Part shown: one piece after another, positions 1 to 8,758 of the stretch
Layout of the letters: each line of letters begins with the position of its first letter
Numbering within the stretch: the stretch's first letter is position 1
DNA from: Sarcina ventriculi
GTDB lineage: Bacteria > Bacillota > Clostridia > Clostridiales > Clostridiaceae
NCBI RefSeq assembly: GCF_900456775.1
Contig: NZ_UAUL01000001.1
Span: 558,001 to 622,000, forward strand
Direction: 5' to 3'
DNA: 64,000 nt
Notes under the pieces: model-generated
Told to the model about the DNA's origin: nothing
The model's database searches: none
Seen by the model: only the letters and a program-made list of their open reading frames with translations
Translations under genes and position numbers: made by a program

Positions 1-11
1 GTAGTTAAATA

Positions 12-929
12 ATGATATACACTTTAACTTTAAATCCTTCTATTGACTATGTGGTTAATGTAAATAATTTAACGTTAGGAAAAATCAATAGAACTTTAGA
101 AGATATAAAATTCCCTGGTGGAAAAGGTATAAATGTTTCTAGAATATTAAGTAATCAACATGTTAGTAATGTAGCCCTTGGTTTTATAGGTGGATTTACT
201 GGAGAATTTGTTGAGAAATCATTAAAAGATTTAAATATCCATACTGATTTTATTAAAGTTTCTGAAGATACAAGAATTAATGTAAAGGTTAAATCTAACA
301 CAGAAACTGAAATAAATGGTGCTGGTCCTAAAATAACCGACTCAGAACTTCAAAGTTTATTTAATAAACTTTCAGAATTGAAAACTAATGATATATTAGT
401 GCTTGCTGGAAATATACAAAATACTCTTCCAAGCACATTATATTCTAAAATTCAAAATTTAGTTTCTAAAAATGGTGTTAAAGTTGTAGTTGATACTTCT
501 GGAAATGCTTTATTAGAAGCAGTAAAAAATAAACCTTTTTTAATAAAACCAAATAACCACGAAATTGAAGAAATATTTAATGTAAAGATTAATAATACTG
601 ATGAACTTATAACCTATGGAAAAAAACTTAATGAAATGGGTGCTGAAAATGTAATTATTTCTCTTGCAGGTGACGGAGCTCTTCTTATATGTTCTCAAGG
701 AGTCTTCTTTGGAAATGCTCCTAAAGGAGAGGTTAAAAATTCAGTTGGCGCTGGTGATTCATTAGTTGGAGGCTTTCTAGCAGAATACTCTAAATCCTCT
801 GATTTACTAAAAGCATTTAAGAATGGAATAGCCTCTGGTAGTGCTAGTGCCTTTTCATTAGACTTATGTGAAGAAGAATTTGTAAAAAAATTATTGCCAA
901 TTATAAATATAGTTCCATATAAAAATTAA
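12..929 (+). CDS. fruK: 1-phosphofructokinase
   Basis: Phosphorylates fructose 1-phosphate to fructose 1,6-bisphosphate in the cytoplasm, using the product of the adjacent fructose PTS. The 305-residue protein has the PfkB/ribokinase fold signatures: the GGKGIN substrate loop at residues 36-41 and the GAGDS anion-hole motif with catalytic Asp249. It is full length for the family. The ATG overlaps by one base a TAA at 10-12 that closes an upstream reading frame ending Val-Val-Lys. In many Firmicutes this upstream gene is the DeoR-type fruR, but too little is present here to identify it. fruA follows 17 bases later, so the two are one operon. Confidence 0.95.
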   Translation: MIYTLTLNPSIDYVVNVNNLTLGKINRTLEDIKFPGGKGINVSRILSNQHVSNVALGFIGGFTGEFVEKSLKDLNIHTDFIKVSEDTRINVKVKSNTETEINGAGPKITDSELQSLFNKLSELKTNDILVLAGNIQNTLPSTLYSKIQNLVSKNGVKVVVDTSGNALLEAVKNKPFLIKPNNHEIEEIFNVKINNTDELITYGKKLNEMGAENVIISLAGDGALLICSQGVFFGNAPKGEVKNSVGAGDSLVGGFLAEYSKSSDLLKAFKNGIASGSASAFSLDLCEEEFVKKLLPIINIVPYKN

Positions 930-946
930 TTAGGAGGATAATTAAT

Positions 947-2851
947 ATGAAAATAGCTGAATTATTAGGTAAAGACACCATTAAGCTAAATTTAAAAGCA
1001 AATAGCAAAATGGAAGTTTTAGACCAATTAGTAGATGTTTTATATGATGCAGGTCGCTTAAATGATAAAGAATTATATAAAGAGGAAATACTTAAAAGAG
1101 AAAGCTTATCATCAACTGGTATTGGTGAAGGAATTGGAATTCCTCATGGTAAAACATCAGCAGTAAAAAAAGCTTCTCTTGCTCTTGGAATATTTAGAGA
1201 TGGTGTTGATTTTGATTCATTAGATGGTGCACCTGTTAATATAGTTTTTATGATAGCAGCTCCAGAAGGTGCAAATAATGAACATTTAGAAACATTATCT
1301 AGGCTATCAGTACTTCTTATGAATCCTGAATTTAAAGAAGGATTACTTTCTTCTAAAGTCCCTGAAGACGTATTCAGTCTTTTGGATAAATTTGAAAAAG
1401 AAGATGAAGATGAAGCTAAACCTAACGATGAAATATCAACAGAATCTGATAGTTCAGATCAAAAATATATAATTGGAGTAACAGCTTGTCCAACCGGTAT
1501 AGCACATACCTATATGGCAGCTGAATCTTTAACTAAAACAGCTCAAGAAATGGGATATAAAGTTAAAATAGAAACAAACGGTTCTACTGGAGTTAAAAAC
1601 GGTTTAACTGCTGAGGATATAGCTAAAGCAGATGGTATAATTGTTGCAGCTGATAAAAAAGTTGAAATGGATAGATTTCTTGGCAAAAAGGTTGTAATAG
1701 TTCCAGTTGTACAAGCTATGAAAAGACCTAAAGAACTTATTGAAGAATCACTAACAACAGCACCTATTTACTCTAAAGATGCTAAAGGCGGAGAAACTTC
1801 AATAGCTGGAATGCTTGGAGCTGATAAGAGAGGTGGAGTATATAAACACCTTATGAGTGGTATCTCAAACATGTTACCATTTGTTATTGGTGGAGGTATT
1901 TTAATCGCATTATCATATGCTTTTGGTATTCATTCAGCCGATCCTTCAAGCCCACAATATAACTTCTTTGCTTATATTTTAAATACCGTAGGATCTAAAT
2001 ATACATTTAGTCTTATGATACCTGTATTAGCTGGTTTCATTGGTTCAAGTATTGCAGATAGACCTGGATTCGCACCTGCCATGGTTGGTGGATTTATTGC
2101 CTCTTCAACAGATGCTGGTTTCCTAGGTGGTATTATAGCTGGTTTCCTAGGTGGATATGTTGTATTAATGTTAAAGAAAGCATTTGCTAAATGGCCTCAT
2201 TCATTAGATGGACTTAAACCTATGTTAATTTTCCCAGTTTTGGGTGTACTTATAACAGGTGCCTTAATGATAATTGTAGTTGATCCTCCTGTTGCTGCTA
2301 TAATGCACGGTGCAGAAGCTTTATTAACTAGCATGGGTACTGGATATTTAGTATTACTTGGTGCAGTAGTTGCTGGTATGATGGCAGTTGACATGGGTGG
2401 TCCTGTTAACAAAACAGCTTACACATTTGGTCTTGCAATGTTAGCTGCTGGAGATAATGCTCCAATGGCTGCTATAATGGCAGGTGGTATGGTTCCTCCT
2501 TTAGCTGTTGCTTTATCTTCAACATTTGCTAAACACAAATATAGTGAAGGTGAGAGAACTGCTGGTAAAACTGCATATGTACTTGGATTATCATTTATTA
2601 CAGAAGGAACAATTCCTTTTGCCGCAGCAGATCCTGGAAGAGTTATTCCTTGTTGTATAGCTGGTTCAGCAGTTGCTGGTGCATTATCAATGTTATTTGG
2701 TATAACAATGCCTGCTCCATTTGGTGGAATATTCGTAGTTCCATTAGCTGGCGGAAATCCTTTATTATACCTACTTGCAATTGGAATAGGTTCAGCAGTT
2801 GCTGCTATCCTTCTATCAATTGTAAAAAAACCAGTAAATCAAAATGCCTAA
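947..2851 (+). CDS. fruA: Fructose PTS enzyme IIABC
   Basis: Fructose-specific phosphotransferase permease that imports fructose as fructose 1-phosphate. The 634-residue protein has three fused parts. The IIA domain (about 1-150) carries the phospho-His67 in GIPHGK. An acidic linker (about 150-172) follows. The IIB domain (about 173-275) carries the phospho-Cys181 in TACPTGIAHT. The membrane IIC domain spans about 290-634 with repeated hydrophobic helices. The start is preceded by a strong TAGGAGG site. It forms an operon with fruK and is followed directly by an intrinsic terminator. Confidence 0.96.
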   Translation: MKIAELLGKDTIKLNLKANSKMEVLDQLVDVLYDAGRLNDKELYKEEILKRESLSSTGIGEGIGIPHGKTSAVKKASLALGIFRDGVDFDSLDGAPVNIVFMIAAPEGANNEHLETLSRLSVLLMNPEFKEGLLSSKVPEDVFSLLDKFEKEDEDEAKPNDEISTESDSSDQKYIIGVTACPTGIAHTYMAAESLTKTAQEMGYKVKIETNGSTGVKNGLTAEDIAKADGIIVAADKKVEMDRFLGKKVVIVPVVQAMKRPKELIEESLTTAPIYSKDAKGGETSIAGMLGADKRGGVYKHLMSGISNMLPFVIGGGILIALSYAFGIHSADPSSPQYNFFAYILNTVGSKYTFSLMIPVLAGFIGSSIADRPGFAPAMVGGFIASSTDAGFLGGIIAGFLGGYVVLMLKKAFAKWPHSLDGLKPMLIFPVLGVLITGALMIIVVDPPVAAIMHGAEALLTSMGTGYLVLLGAVVAGMMAVDMGGPVNKTAYTFGLAMLAAGDNAPMAAIMAGGMVPPLAVALSSTFAKHKYSEGERTAGKTAYVLGLSFITEGTIPFAAADPGRVIPCCIAGSAVAGALSMLFGITMPAPFGGIFVVPLAGGNPLLYLLAIGIGSAVAAILLSIVKKPVNQNA

Positions 2852-2873
2852 AATATAAAATTTAAATATAAAG

Positions 2874-2907
2874 AGCACTTACAAATAATTTTGTAAGTGC
2901 TTTTTTT
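2874..2907 (+). terminator. Intrinsic terminator of fruKA
   Basis: A perfect 12-bp stem (AGCACTTACAAA and its complement) with a TAAT loop is followed by seven T residues, 23 bases after the fruA stop. Confidence 0.92.
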
Positions 2908-3152
2908 GCAACAAACTATGTTTTATTTGTGAATTTTTATTATAAAAACTTAATATTCATGTTAATTTTTATATATATTAGGTACTATTCAGAGTTATTT
3001 TAAGTACTTTTATGCTATTTGTATAATTATACCATTTTAATATTCCCCTCTATTAGTAATTTTTTTTAAGCATTTTAATCATTACATTAATATATATTTT
3101 TATCTATAATAAAATTAATAACAATTATTGAAATTTTAGAGGTGTTAAGATT

Positions 3153-4055
3153 ATGAAAGTTGAGAATAAAATATTAAGTTTTTCTGTATGTGGTGCTTTA
3201 TTCTTTGCACTACTTGGAATTACATGGGGATGAGCGATAGATTCTCAAATGGTTTTGTTTGATGGAATGTATTCATTAGTTAGTTTAATTCTATCAATGA
3301 TGTCTTTATTTATAAGTAGCTATATTGCTAAAAAAGACCAAGAAAAATTTCCATTTGGAAAAAACATATTAGAACCAATGGTAATCTCATTAAAATCTTT
3401 TGTTATTGCAGCTATGTGCATTTATTCTCTTGTAGATGCAATTAGAACTATAATCTTTGGTGGAGATAGAATGGATTTTGATTTTGGACTTATCTATTCC
3501 TTTATTTCTGTTGTAGGTTGTTCTTTAATTTATAAATATCTTGATAAAAAAGGTAAAAAATTATCTTCTGATTTAATAAATGCAGAAAGTTCACAATGGC
3601 TTATGGACACAATCTTAAGTATTTCAGTATTAATTGGTTTTACAATAGCAATTATCCTAAGCTTTACAAAATTTAGTTTTATAAATAATTACATTGACCC
3701 TGCAATGGTTATAATAAGTTCATTAATATTTATAAAAGTTCCTGTTACAACTTTTATAAGTAGTTTTAAAGAAATTCTATGTTGTAGCGCTAATGAAGAA
3801 ATAAATGAAGATATTTCAGTCATGGTCAAAGAAATAGAAAAAGAATATAAATTTCAAGAATCTATAACAAGAGTTTCGAAAATAGGACGTGCTCTTAGAA
3901 TAGAAATAGACTTCATATATAACAAAGATAGTAAATTAAATAATTTAGATGATATGGATTTTGTTCGTGAAAAATTATCTAAAGAAATGAAACATATAAA
4001 ATATAATAAATGGCTTAATATTTCATTTACCGGAGATAGAAAATGGGCTGTTTAA
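3153..4055 (+). pseudogene. Cation diffusion facilitator transporter, interrupted by in-frame TGA
   Basis: Resembles membrane cation/proton antiporters of the CDF family (the predicted Co/Zn/Cd exporter subgroup). The reading frame opens at ATG 3153 after a GAGGTG site, encodes the expected first hydrophobic helix, and meets TGA at 3231-3233 (codon 27) between TWG and AIDSQM. It then continues in the same frame to 4055. After the stop the protein is intact: FDGMYSLVS with the membrane Asp, the KFPFG motif, several membrane helices and a cytoplasmic C-terminal domain. An internal ATG at 3249 would give 268 residues without helix 1, and it has no good ribosome site. This is a nonsense mutation, a base-call error at a Trp/Arg/Gly codon, or a read-through codon; I cannot decide. 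Confidence 0.75.
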
Positions 4056-4060
4056 AAAAA

Positions 4061-4094
4061 ATAAAGCATGACAAAAATTGTCTTGCTTTATTTT
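4061..4094. terminator. Convergent terminator hairpin
   Basis: The stem AAAGCATGACAA pairs with TTGTCTTGCTTT with one T/T mismatch and is flanked by A and T runs. It lies between the convergent CDF gene and the Rrf2 regulator, so it can serve both. Confidence 0.8.
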
Positions 4095-4098
4095 TCAA

Positions 4099-4494
4099 CT
4101 AAATTATATCTTGCAAACTATAGTTTTTAAATTCATCTATAAAAGAGCCTAAAGCATCATATATTACCCTTTTAAACTTACAATTTTTATTTAAATTACA
4201 AGTATTGCTTTCTTCACAAAAACATTCAACTATATCTAAATTATCTTCAGTTATTTCTAAAACTTCTCCAAGGTTAATATTTTTAGGGTCCATACCTAAT
4301 GATAATCCTCCATTACGCCCCTTTATTGATGTAATATAATCAGTTTTAGCTAATTTATGTACTATTTTTTTTACATGATGTTCTGATATTTGAAAGCTAT
4401 TTGCTAACTCCTCTACAGTGCATAGTTTGTTTTGATTTTTAGCTAGGTGTATTAGTATTCTAAATGAATAATCAGAAAACTTAGATAAATACAT
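4099..4494 (-). CDS. Rrf2-family regulator, NsrR-like
   Basis: A DNA-binding iron-sulfur regulator; NsrR proteins sense nitric oxide through an Fe-S cluster. The protein starts MYLSKFSDYS and has the Rrf2 winged helix, with a recognition region near 28-65. Cys93, Cys99 and Cys105 plus Asp8 are at the positions used as cluster ligands in the Streptomyces NsrR, and there is one extra Cys91. I chose ATG 4494 because AAAGG lies nine bases upstream; the upstream GTG at 4503 is only two bases from that site. Family membership is firm and NsrR function is likely. The hybrid cluster protein gene hcp at 6919-8562 is a plausible target. Confidence 0.82.
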   Translation of the reverse strand: MYLSKFSDYSFRILIHLAKNQNKLCTVEELANSFQISEHHVKKIVHKLAKTDYITSIKGRNGGLSLGMDPKNINLGEVLEITEDNLDIVECFCEESNTCNLNKNCKFKRVIYDALGSFIDEFKNYSLQDII

Positions 4495-4591
4495 ATTAAT
4501 CACAACCTTTTTATATTATCTATCTAATTATATCAAATATATAAACAAAAATAATTAAAGTTTGGATTAAAATTTTTATATATAATAAATT

Positions 4592-5371
4592 CTATTCTAA
4601 TTCTGCCTTATTCAACTTATCTTTTTCTATAATTGTCTTATACTCAAGCTTAAAATTAGCATCTATTTCCCACAATATAAATTTTATTAAAAAGTAACTA
4701 AGTCCTATTGATAAATTTATAAAAATTAATGATAAAACAATATAATTACTTTTAGATAATGTATTATAAATAGCAGATATATTACCATTTATAAAGTTAT
4801 AATTATTATCTAAAATAGTTCCTAAAGATATTAAAAATACAGAATAAATATTAGTAAAAATCAAAATATTTTTTAATATTTTTTTTTCTAACTTAAATCC
4901 TTCTATAGAAATAATATATGTTATTGCACACACTAAAATCATATATCCAAAATAATTTAAACTCTCATATATATAATTTTTTTCAAATATATTGGTAACC
5001 ATTAGAGAATATATACCTATAAAAAGCCCTAAACAACATGACATATTTTTCATAACTGAGTTATTTTTTAATATGGCTACTACTAAAAGCACAATTGATA
5101 TCCTTGATATACATAATGGAAACAAATTTAAAACATTATTTGTTGGTAAAAAAATATTTTGTATAGTTAAAAATACTTGTTGCACTATCAATAAACTTAT
5201 AAATAAAATATTTATTTTTTTATTAAGTTCCAAATTTTTTCTTAAGGTTCCACTATTTCTAATTGTTATGTAACATATAAGTAACGTTGCTAATATAATT
5301 ATTACTTTTCCAAGTGAATTAAATGTATAACTTGTTCCTTGATTTATAAAGAATAATTTCATTGATTTCAT
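4592..5371 (-). CDS. YwaF/TMEM164-like integral membrane protein
   Basis: About 259 residues with roughly seven hydrophobic helices. The segment LFPLCISRIS resembles the conserved PLHLCR region of the YwaF (TIGR02206) family, but the His is replaced. No function can be read from the sequence. The start is ATG 5371, directly preceded by AGGAGGAATT; the longer frame starting at 5395 would place this site inside the gene. The DUF4434 gene ends 73 bases upstream on the same strand, so the two may be co-transcribed. Family assignment is moderate. Confidence 0.6.
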   Translation of the reverse strand: MKSMKLFFINQGTSYTFNSLGKVIIILATLLICYITIRNSGTLRKNLELNKKINILFISLLIVQQVFLTIQNIFLPTNNVLNLFPLCISRISIVLLVVAILKNNSVMKNMSCCLGLFIGIYSLMVTNIFEKNYIYESLNYFGYMILVCAITYIISIEGFKLEKKILKNILIFTNIYSVFLISLGTILDNNYNFINGNISAIYNTLSKSNYIVLSLIFINLSIGLSYFLIKFILWEIDANFKLEYKTIIEKDKLNKAELE

Positions 5372-5444
5372 AATTCCTCCTATTCGTATAACCATTGTTC
5401 TTAATATTATTATTCCCTATAAATTGTCATATATATTCTATAAT

Positions 5445-6311
5445 TTAATTTTTATCATTCTGATAATGATTTATACTAAAAGCTATATGTCCTTTAACAT
5501 AATTTTTAATTATATTAGCTCGCTCTAAAAATTCTTCTTCACTCGCCGAAACAAGTTTTCCTCCTTTCTTTTTAAATGTTTCAGTATCAGCATATAATAT
5601 TACATCTAAATCATCTGTAGCTTTTTTTGTATGTAAAAATAACTTTTCTATATTTTTTAATGTATTAAAACCTGCTCCTATACTATCTTGCAATGCTAAA
5701 ATATCTATTTTACATTCTCTTAACGCTTCCTTTAATGCTTTTTCCCATGCTCTTATAGTTAAAATTCTAGGTCCTCGTATATTAAAATATGGACTTATCA
5801 TTACACTTAAATCGCTTTTTCTCTTTATATTTTCGCTTATTTCTTTTAAAAATTTATTTATATTTTTTCTTTGTGTTTTAGTAGCTATAAAATAATCTGA
5901 TAATTCATATGGGATATACCATCCAGATATAACTTTATTATCTCCGTATTTCTCAAAAATTTCATTAAAAAGAATATTATTTATGTATGCTTCTTTTAAA
6001 ATCCATCTGCGGCTTAAAGGGCCTAATATCCACCACAGTTTACTTTCCCCAAGACCTATTCTTACTTTTGAATTAGTTTCTTTTGCCGCATCTAAACAAT
6101 TTTTTATCATATCTACACTATTTTTTTTAAATTCTATATTATTCGTTTCATAAAAACATACCTTATTCAAGGTATCAAATACACTTTGAAGAATTATCTC
6201 ATTTATATTTTTTTCCTTTAACATACTAAATTCATCTATCCATCTCTTTTTAGAAAAATCTTTAGCATACCACGCTTGAATAAAAGATGATTCAAAATTT
6301 ATATTTTTCAA
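5445..6311 (-). CDS. DUF4434 domain protein, glycosidase-like barrel
   Basis: A 288-residue protein without signal peptide. It resembles the DUF4434 family, predicted TIM-barrel proteins related to glycoside hydrolases: an N-terminal QAW region, GWYIPYE near residues 137-143, MISPYFN and ILALQDSIG strand motifs. Acidic residues at strand ends (the GWYIPYE Glu and the LQDSIG Asp) could be catalytic, by analogy only. The start is TTG at 6311, supported by CGGAGG eight bases upstream; no ATG fits. It lies upstream of the YwaF-like gene on the same strand. The substrate is unknown. Confidence 0.7.
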   Translation of the reverse strand: MKNINFESSFIQAWYAKDFSKKRWIDEFSMLKEKNINEIILQSVFDTLNKVCFYETNNIEFKKNSVDMIKNCLDAAKETNSKVRIGLGESKLWWILGPLSRRWILKEAYINNILFNEIFEKYGDNKVISGWYIPYELSDYFIATKTQRKNINKFLKEISENIKRKSDLSVMISPYFNIRGPRILTIRAWEKALKEALRECKIDILALQDSIGAGFNTLKNIEKLFLHTKKATDDLDVILYADTETFKKKGGKLVSASEEEFLERANIIKNYVKGHIAFSINHYQNDKN

Positions 6312-6354
6312 GTTAAGTTCCTCCGTTTTGATTTTCTTTTGTTAAATAAGTTAA

Positions 6355-6391
6355 AAGCAGATACAAGTAATCATTTTACCCAGTATCTGCT
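6355..6391 (-). terminator. Terminator downstream of the SHOCT gene
   Basis: The arms AGCAGATAC and GTATCTGCT are separated by 18 bases and followed by TTTT on the minus strand, upstream of the DUF4434 gene. Confidence 0.65.
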
Positions 6392-6499
6392 ACTTAAAGT
6401 GTATATATTATATAATTGTGGTTTGTTAGTATCTTTTTATTCTTAGTTAATCTTTTTTTTACAATATATTTTTTTATTAATTTAAAAGCATTTGAATTT

Positions 6500-6754
6500 T
6501 TATTTTCGTAATTGTTCTTTCTTGTGAGCATATTCCTCTTCTGAAATCTCACCTCTTACATATCTTTCATCTAAAATATTCATAGCATTTCTATTTACAT
6601 TATTTGTATTATTACTTTCATTAGTCATATCTTTTTTATTATTAGAATTCATGGACAATTTCACTATGAAATACACACCAACTAAAATAACTAATACTAT
6701 TATAAAAATAGTCATCCCATTTCCAATTATTCCATTTCCATAGTACATCATCAT
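6500..6754 (-). CDS. Small membrane protein with SHOCT domain
   Basis: An 84-residue protein. Residues about 13-34 form one membrane helix after a short Gly/Tyr-rich N-terminus. An Asn-rich linker follows, then a C-terminal SHOCT motif (ILDERYVRGEISEEEYAHKK). SHOCT is a short module often found at the end of small membrane proteins and thought to mediate oligomer contacts. GAGGAGGAAGC precedes the ATG cluster, so the start is well supported. It has its own terminator downstream. The specific role is unknown. Confidence 0.8.
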   Translation of the reverse strand: MMMYYGNGIIGNGMTIFIIVLVILVGVYFIVKLSMNSNNKKDMTNESNNTNNVNRNAMNILDERYVRGEISEEEYAHKKEQLRK

Positions 6755-6884
6755 TTAGCTTCCTCCTCTCCTTTGTATAAACTTTAAATATTCCTAAATG
6801 TCTAAAATTCATTATTTCTACTATAAAAATCATACCTTAGTTTTGTTACAATTTTGTGAGTAAATTCTTTATTTTAAAAGTAAA

Positions 6885-6911
6885 GTGCAATAATCAATTT
6901 GATTATTGCAC
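6885..6911 (-). terminator. Terminator of hcp
   Basis: A perfect 12-bp inverted repeat (GTGCAATAATCA) with an ATT loop is followed on the minus strand by TTTACTTTT, just after the hcp stop. Confidence 0.85.
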
Positions 6912-6918
6912 CTTATCA

Positions 6919-8562
6919 TTAATTTAATGTAGTTTGTAAGTCTTTATCTGGTGTACTTATTGGTCGTAAATCAAATGTATCTATTAAGTATTGCAATACA
7001 TTAGGAGATAGAAATGCTGGAAGTGTTGGTCCTAAGTACATGCCCTTAATTCCTAATGAAAGCAGTGCTAAAAGGTCTGCTACTGCTTTTTGTTCATACC
7101 AAGACAATATAATTGATAATGGAAGTGAATTTACATCTGTATCAAAAGCATCTGCCAAAGCCAATGCAATTCTTACAGCTGAATAAACATCATTACATTG
7201 ACCAACGTCTAATAATCTTGGAATACCATCTATTGTTCCAAAATCTAATTTATTAAATCTATATTTTCCACAAGCTAAAGTAAGTATTATACAATCTTTT
7301 GGTACCATTTTTGCAAAATCTGTATAATAATTTCTTCCAGGTCTAGCTCCATCACATCCTCCAATTACAAAGAAATGTTTTATTTTTCCCTCTTTAACTA
7401 ACTTAACTATTTCCTCAGCATGAGCTAGTGTTGCTTTGTGACCAAAACCTACTAATATTTCTTTTGTTTCTTCATCTTCTTTAAATCCACCAAGTTCCAA
7501 AGCTTTATTTATTATTTCTGTAAAATCTTTTGTTCCATCTTCTTTAAATGGTACATGTTTTACACCTTCCCAACCAACTACATTGGTTGTAAATATTCTA
7601 TCTTTATAACTATCCCTAGGTCTCATGATACAGTTTGTGGTCATAAGGATACACCCTGGAATGCCATCAAATTCTTTTTGTTGATTTTGCCAAGCCCCTC
7701 CAAAGTTACCAACTAAATGTTTATATTTCTTAAGTGCTGGGTAACCATGAGCTGGCAACATTTCTCCATGAGTATAAATATTGATTCCTTTATCTTTTGT
7801 TTGTTCTAATAATTGTTCTAAATCTCTTAAATCATGACCTGATATTATTATAAATGGACCTTTTTTAATATTTACATTAACTTTATGTGGAGTAGGACTA
7901 TTAAATTTTTCATTATTGGCTTTATCTAAAACCTTCATAACTTCAATACTAGCCTCTCCTGCTTTCATTGTTAAAGTTATTAAATGTTCAACTGTTAATT
8001 TATCATCAGTTAAAGCCTCTAATGCAGTTATATAAAACTTATCAACAAAATCACTTTTATAGTGAATATATCTTGCTTGATGTCCATATGCACTAATTCC
8101 CTTTAATCCATATAATATTGTACTTCTTAGAGAACGAATATCTTGATCTATCGTATCATCATACATTATTCCCGCTTTTTCTGCATCTTTTAATATTTCT
8201 GATTTAGTGGAACTTAAATTATATGTAGCTTGTTCTCTATCAATTTTATCTGTTACTTGTTTTCTTAAATCCTCTTTTATTTCTTGAGATTTTTTAAGAA
8301 GATTTATATGAACATCACTATCAAAATTTACATTGGTCAATGTTGTAAAAAGACAATCTTCAATAAACTTTGGAATACACTCTGGAACTTCTTTTCCATT
8401 GTCTAGCATATTCTTTGCATAACAAGCTATACCCTTTAATTGATATATTAATAAATCTTGCATATTAGCTATTTCTGGTACCTTACCACAAACACCTACT
8501 CTTGTACATCCTTTTCCACCTACTGTTTGTTCACATTGGTAACAAAACATTGCATTTTCCAA
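6919..8562 (-). CDS. hcp: Hydroxylamine reductase (hybrid cluster protein)
   Basis: A cytoplasmic redox enzyme holding a [4Fe-4S] cluster and a hybrid Fe-S-O cluster. It reduces hydroxylamine to ammonia in vitro, and Hcp proteins are linked to nitric oxide detoxification. The 547-residue protein has N-terminal Cys7, Cys10, Cys19 and Cys25, the C-x2-C-x8-C-x5-C pattern of class I Hcp from strict anaerobes. Downstream it has GHDLRDLEQ, TNCIMRP, GCDGARPGRNYYTDF and FGTIDGIPRLLDVGQCND, which supply hybrid-cluster ligands. Length is normal. It is a single transcription unit between two terminators. The NsrR-like regulator at 4099-4494 is a candidate controller. Confidence 0.97.
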   Translation of the reverse strand: MENAMFCYQCEQTVGGKGCTRVGVCGKVPEIANMQDLLIYQLKGIACYAKNMLDNGKEVPECIPKFIEDCLFTTLTNVNFDSDVHINLLKKSQEIKEDLRKQVTDKIDREQATYNLSSTKSEILKDAEKAGIMYDDTIDQDIRSLRSTILYGLKGISAYGHQARYIHYKSDFVDKFYITALEALTDDKLTVEHLITLTMKAGEASIEVMKVLDKANNEKFNSPTPHKVNVNIKKGPFIIISGHDLRDLEQLLEQTKDKGINIYTHGEMLPAHGYPALKKYKHLVGNFGGAWQNQQKEFDGIPGCILMTTNCIMRPRDSYKDRIFTTNVVGWEGVKHVPFKEDGTKDFTEIINKALELGGFKEDEETKEILVGFGHKATLAHAEEIVKLVKEGKIKHFFVIGGCDGARPGRNYYTDFAKMVPKDCIILTLACGKYRFNKLDFGTIDGIPRLLDVGQCNDVYSAVRIALALADAFDTDVNSLPLSIILSWYEQKAVADLLALLSLGIKGMYLGPTLPAFLSPNVLQYLIDTFDLRPISTPDKDLQTTLN

Positions 8563-8610
8563 AACAATTCCTCCATCCCTTTTTTAACATATTTTAATTA
8601 ATACAATCTT

Positions 8611-8657
8611 AGTATAAAAAAAACACATTACTTTTATACTATGTAATGTGTTTTTTA
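8611..8657 (-). terminator. Terminator of the thioesterase-peptidase pair
   Basis: An ACACATTAC stem with an 11-base loop and a long T run on the minus strand. It sits between the M42 peptidase stop and the hcp start, where the hcp promoter must also lie. Confidence 0.8.
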
Positions 8658-8758
8658 TCTTAGTACAATGCTTACCTCAAACAATAAACTGTACAAAAAA
8701 TACGTAAACTTATCTAAATGAATAATTATTTTATAAATCTACGAACTCTAAATTATCA

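Noticed and set aside
3231-3233. TGA as a selenocysteine codon
   Set aside because: No catalytic Cys/Sec position is known at this place in CDF transporters, and no hairpin like a bacterial SECIS follows. A sense-to-stop change is simpler.
6642-6833. A 63-codon minus-strand frame overlapping the SHOCT gene
   Set aside because: It is out of frame with a gene that has a strong ribosome site and a clear domain.
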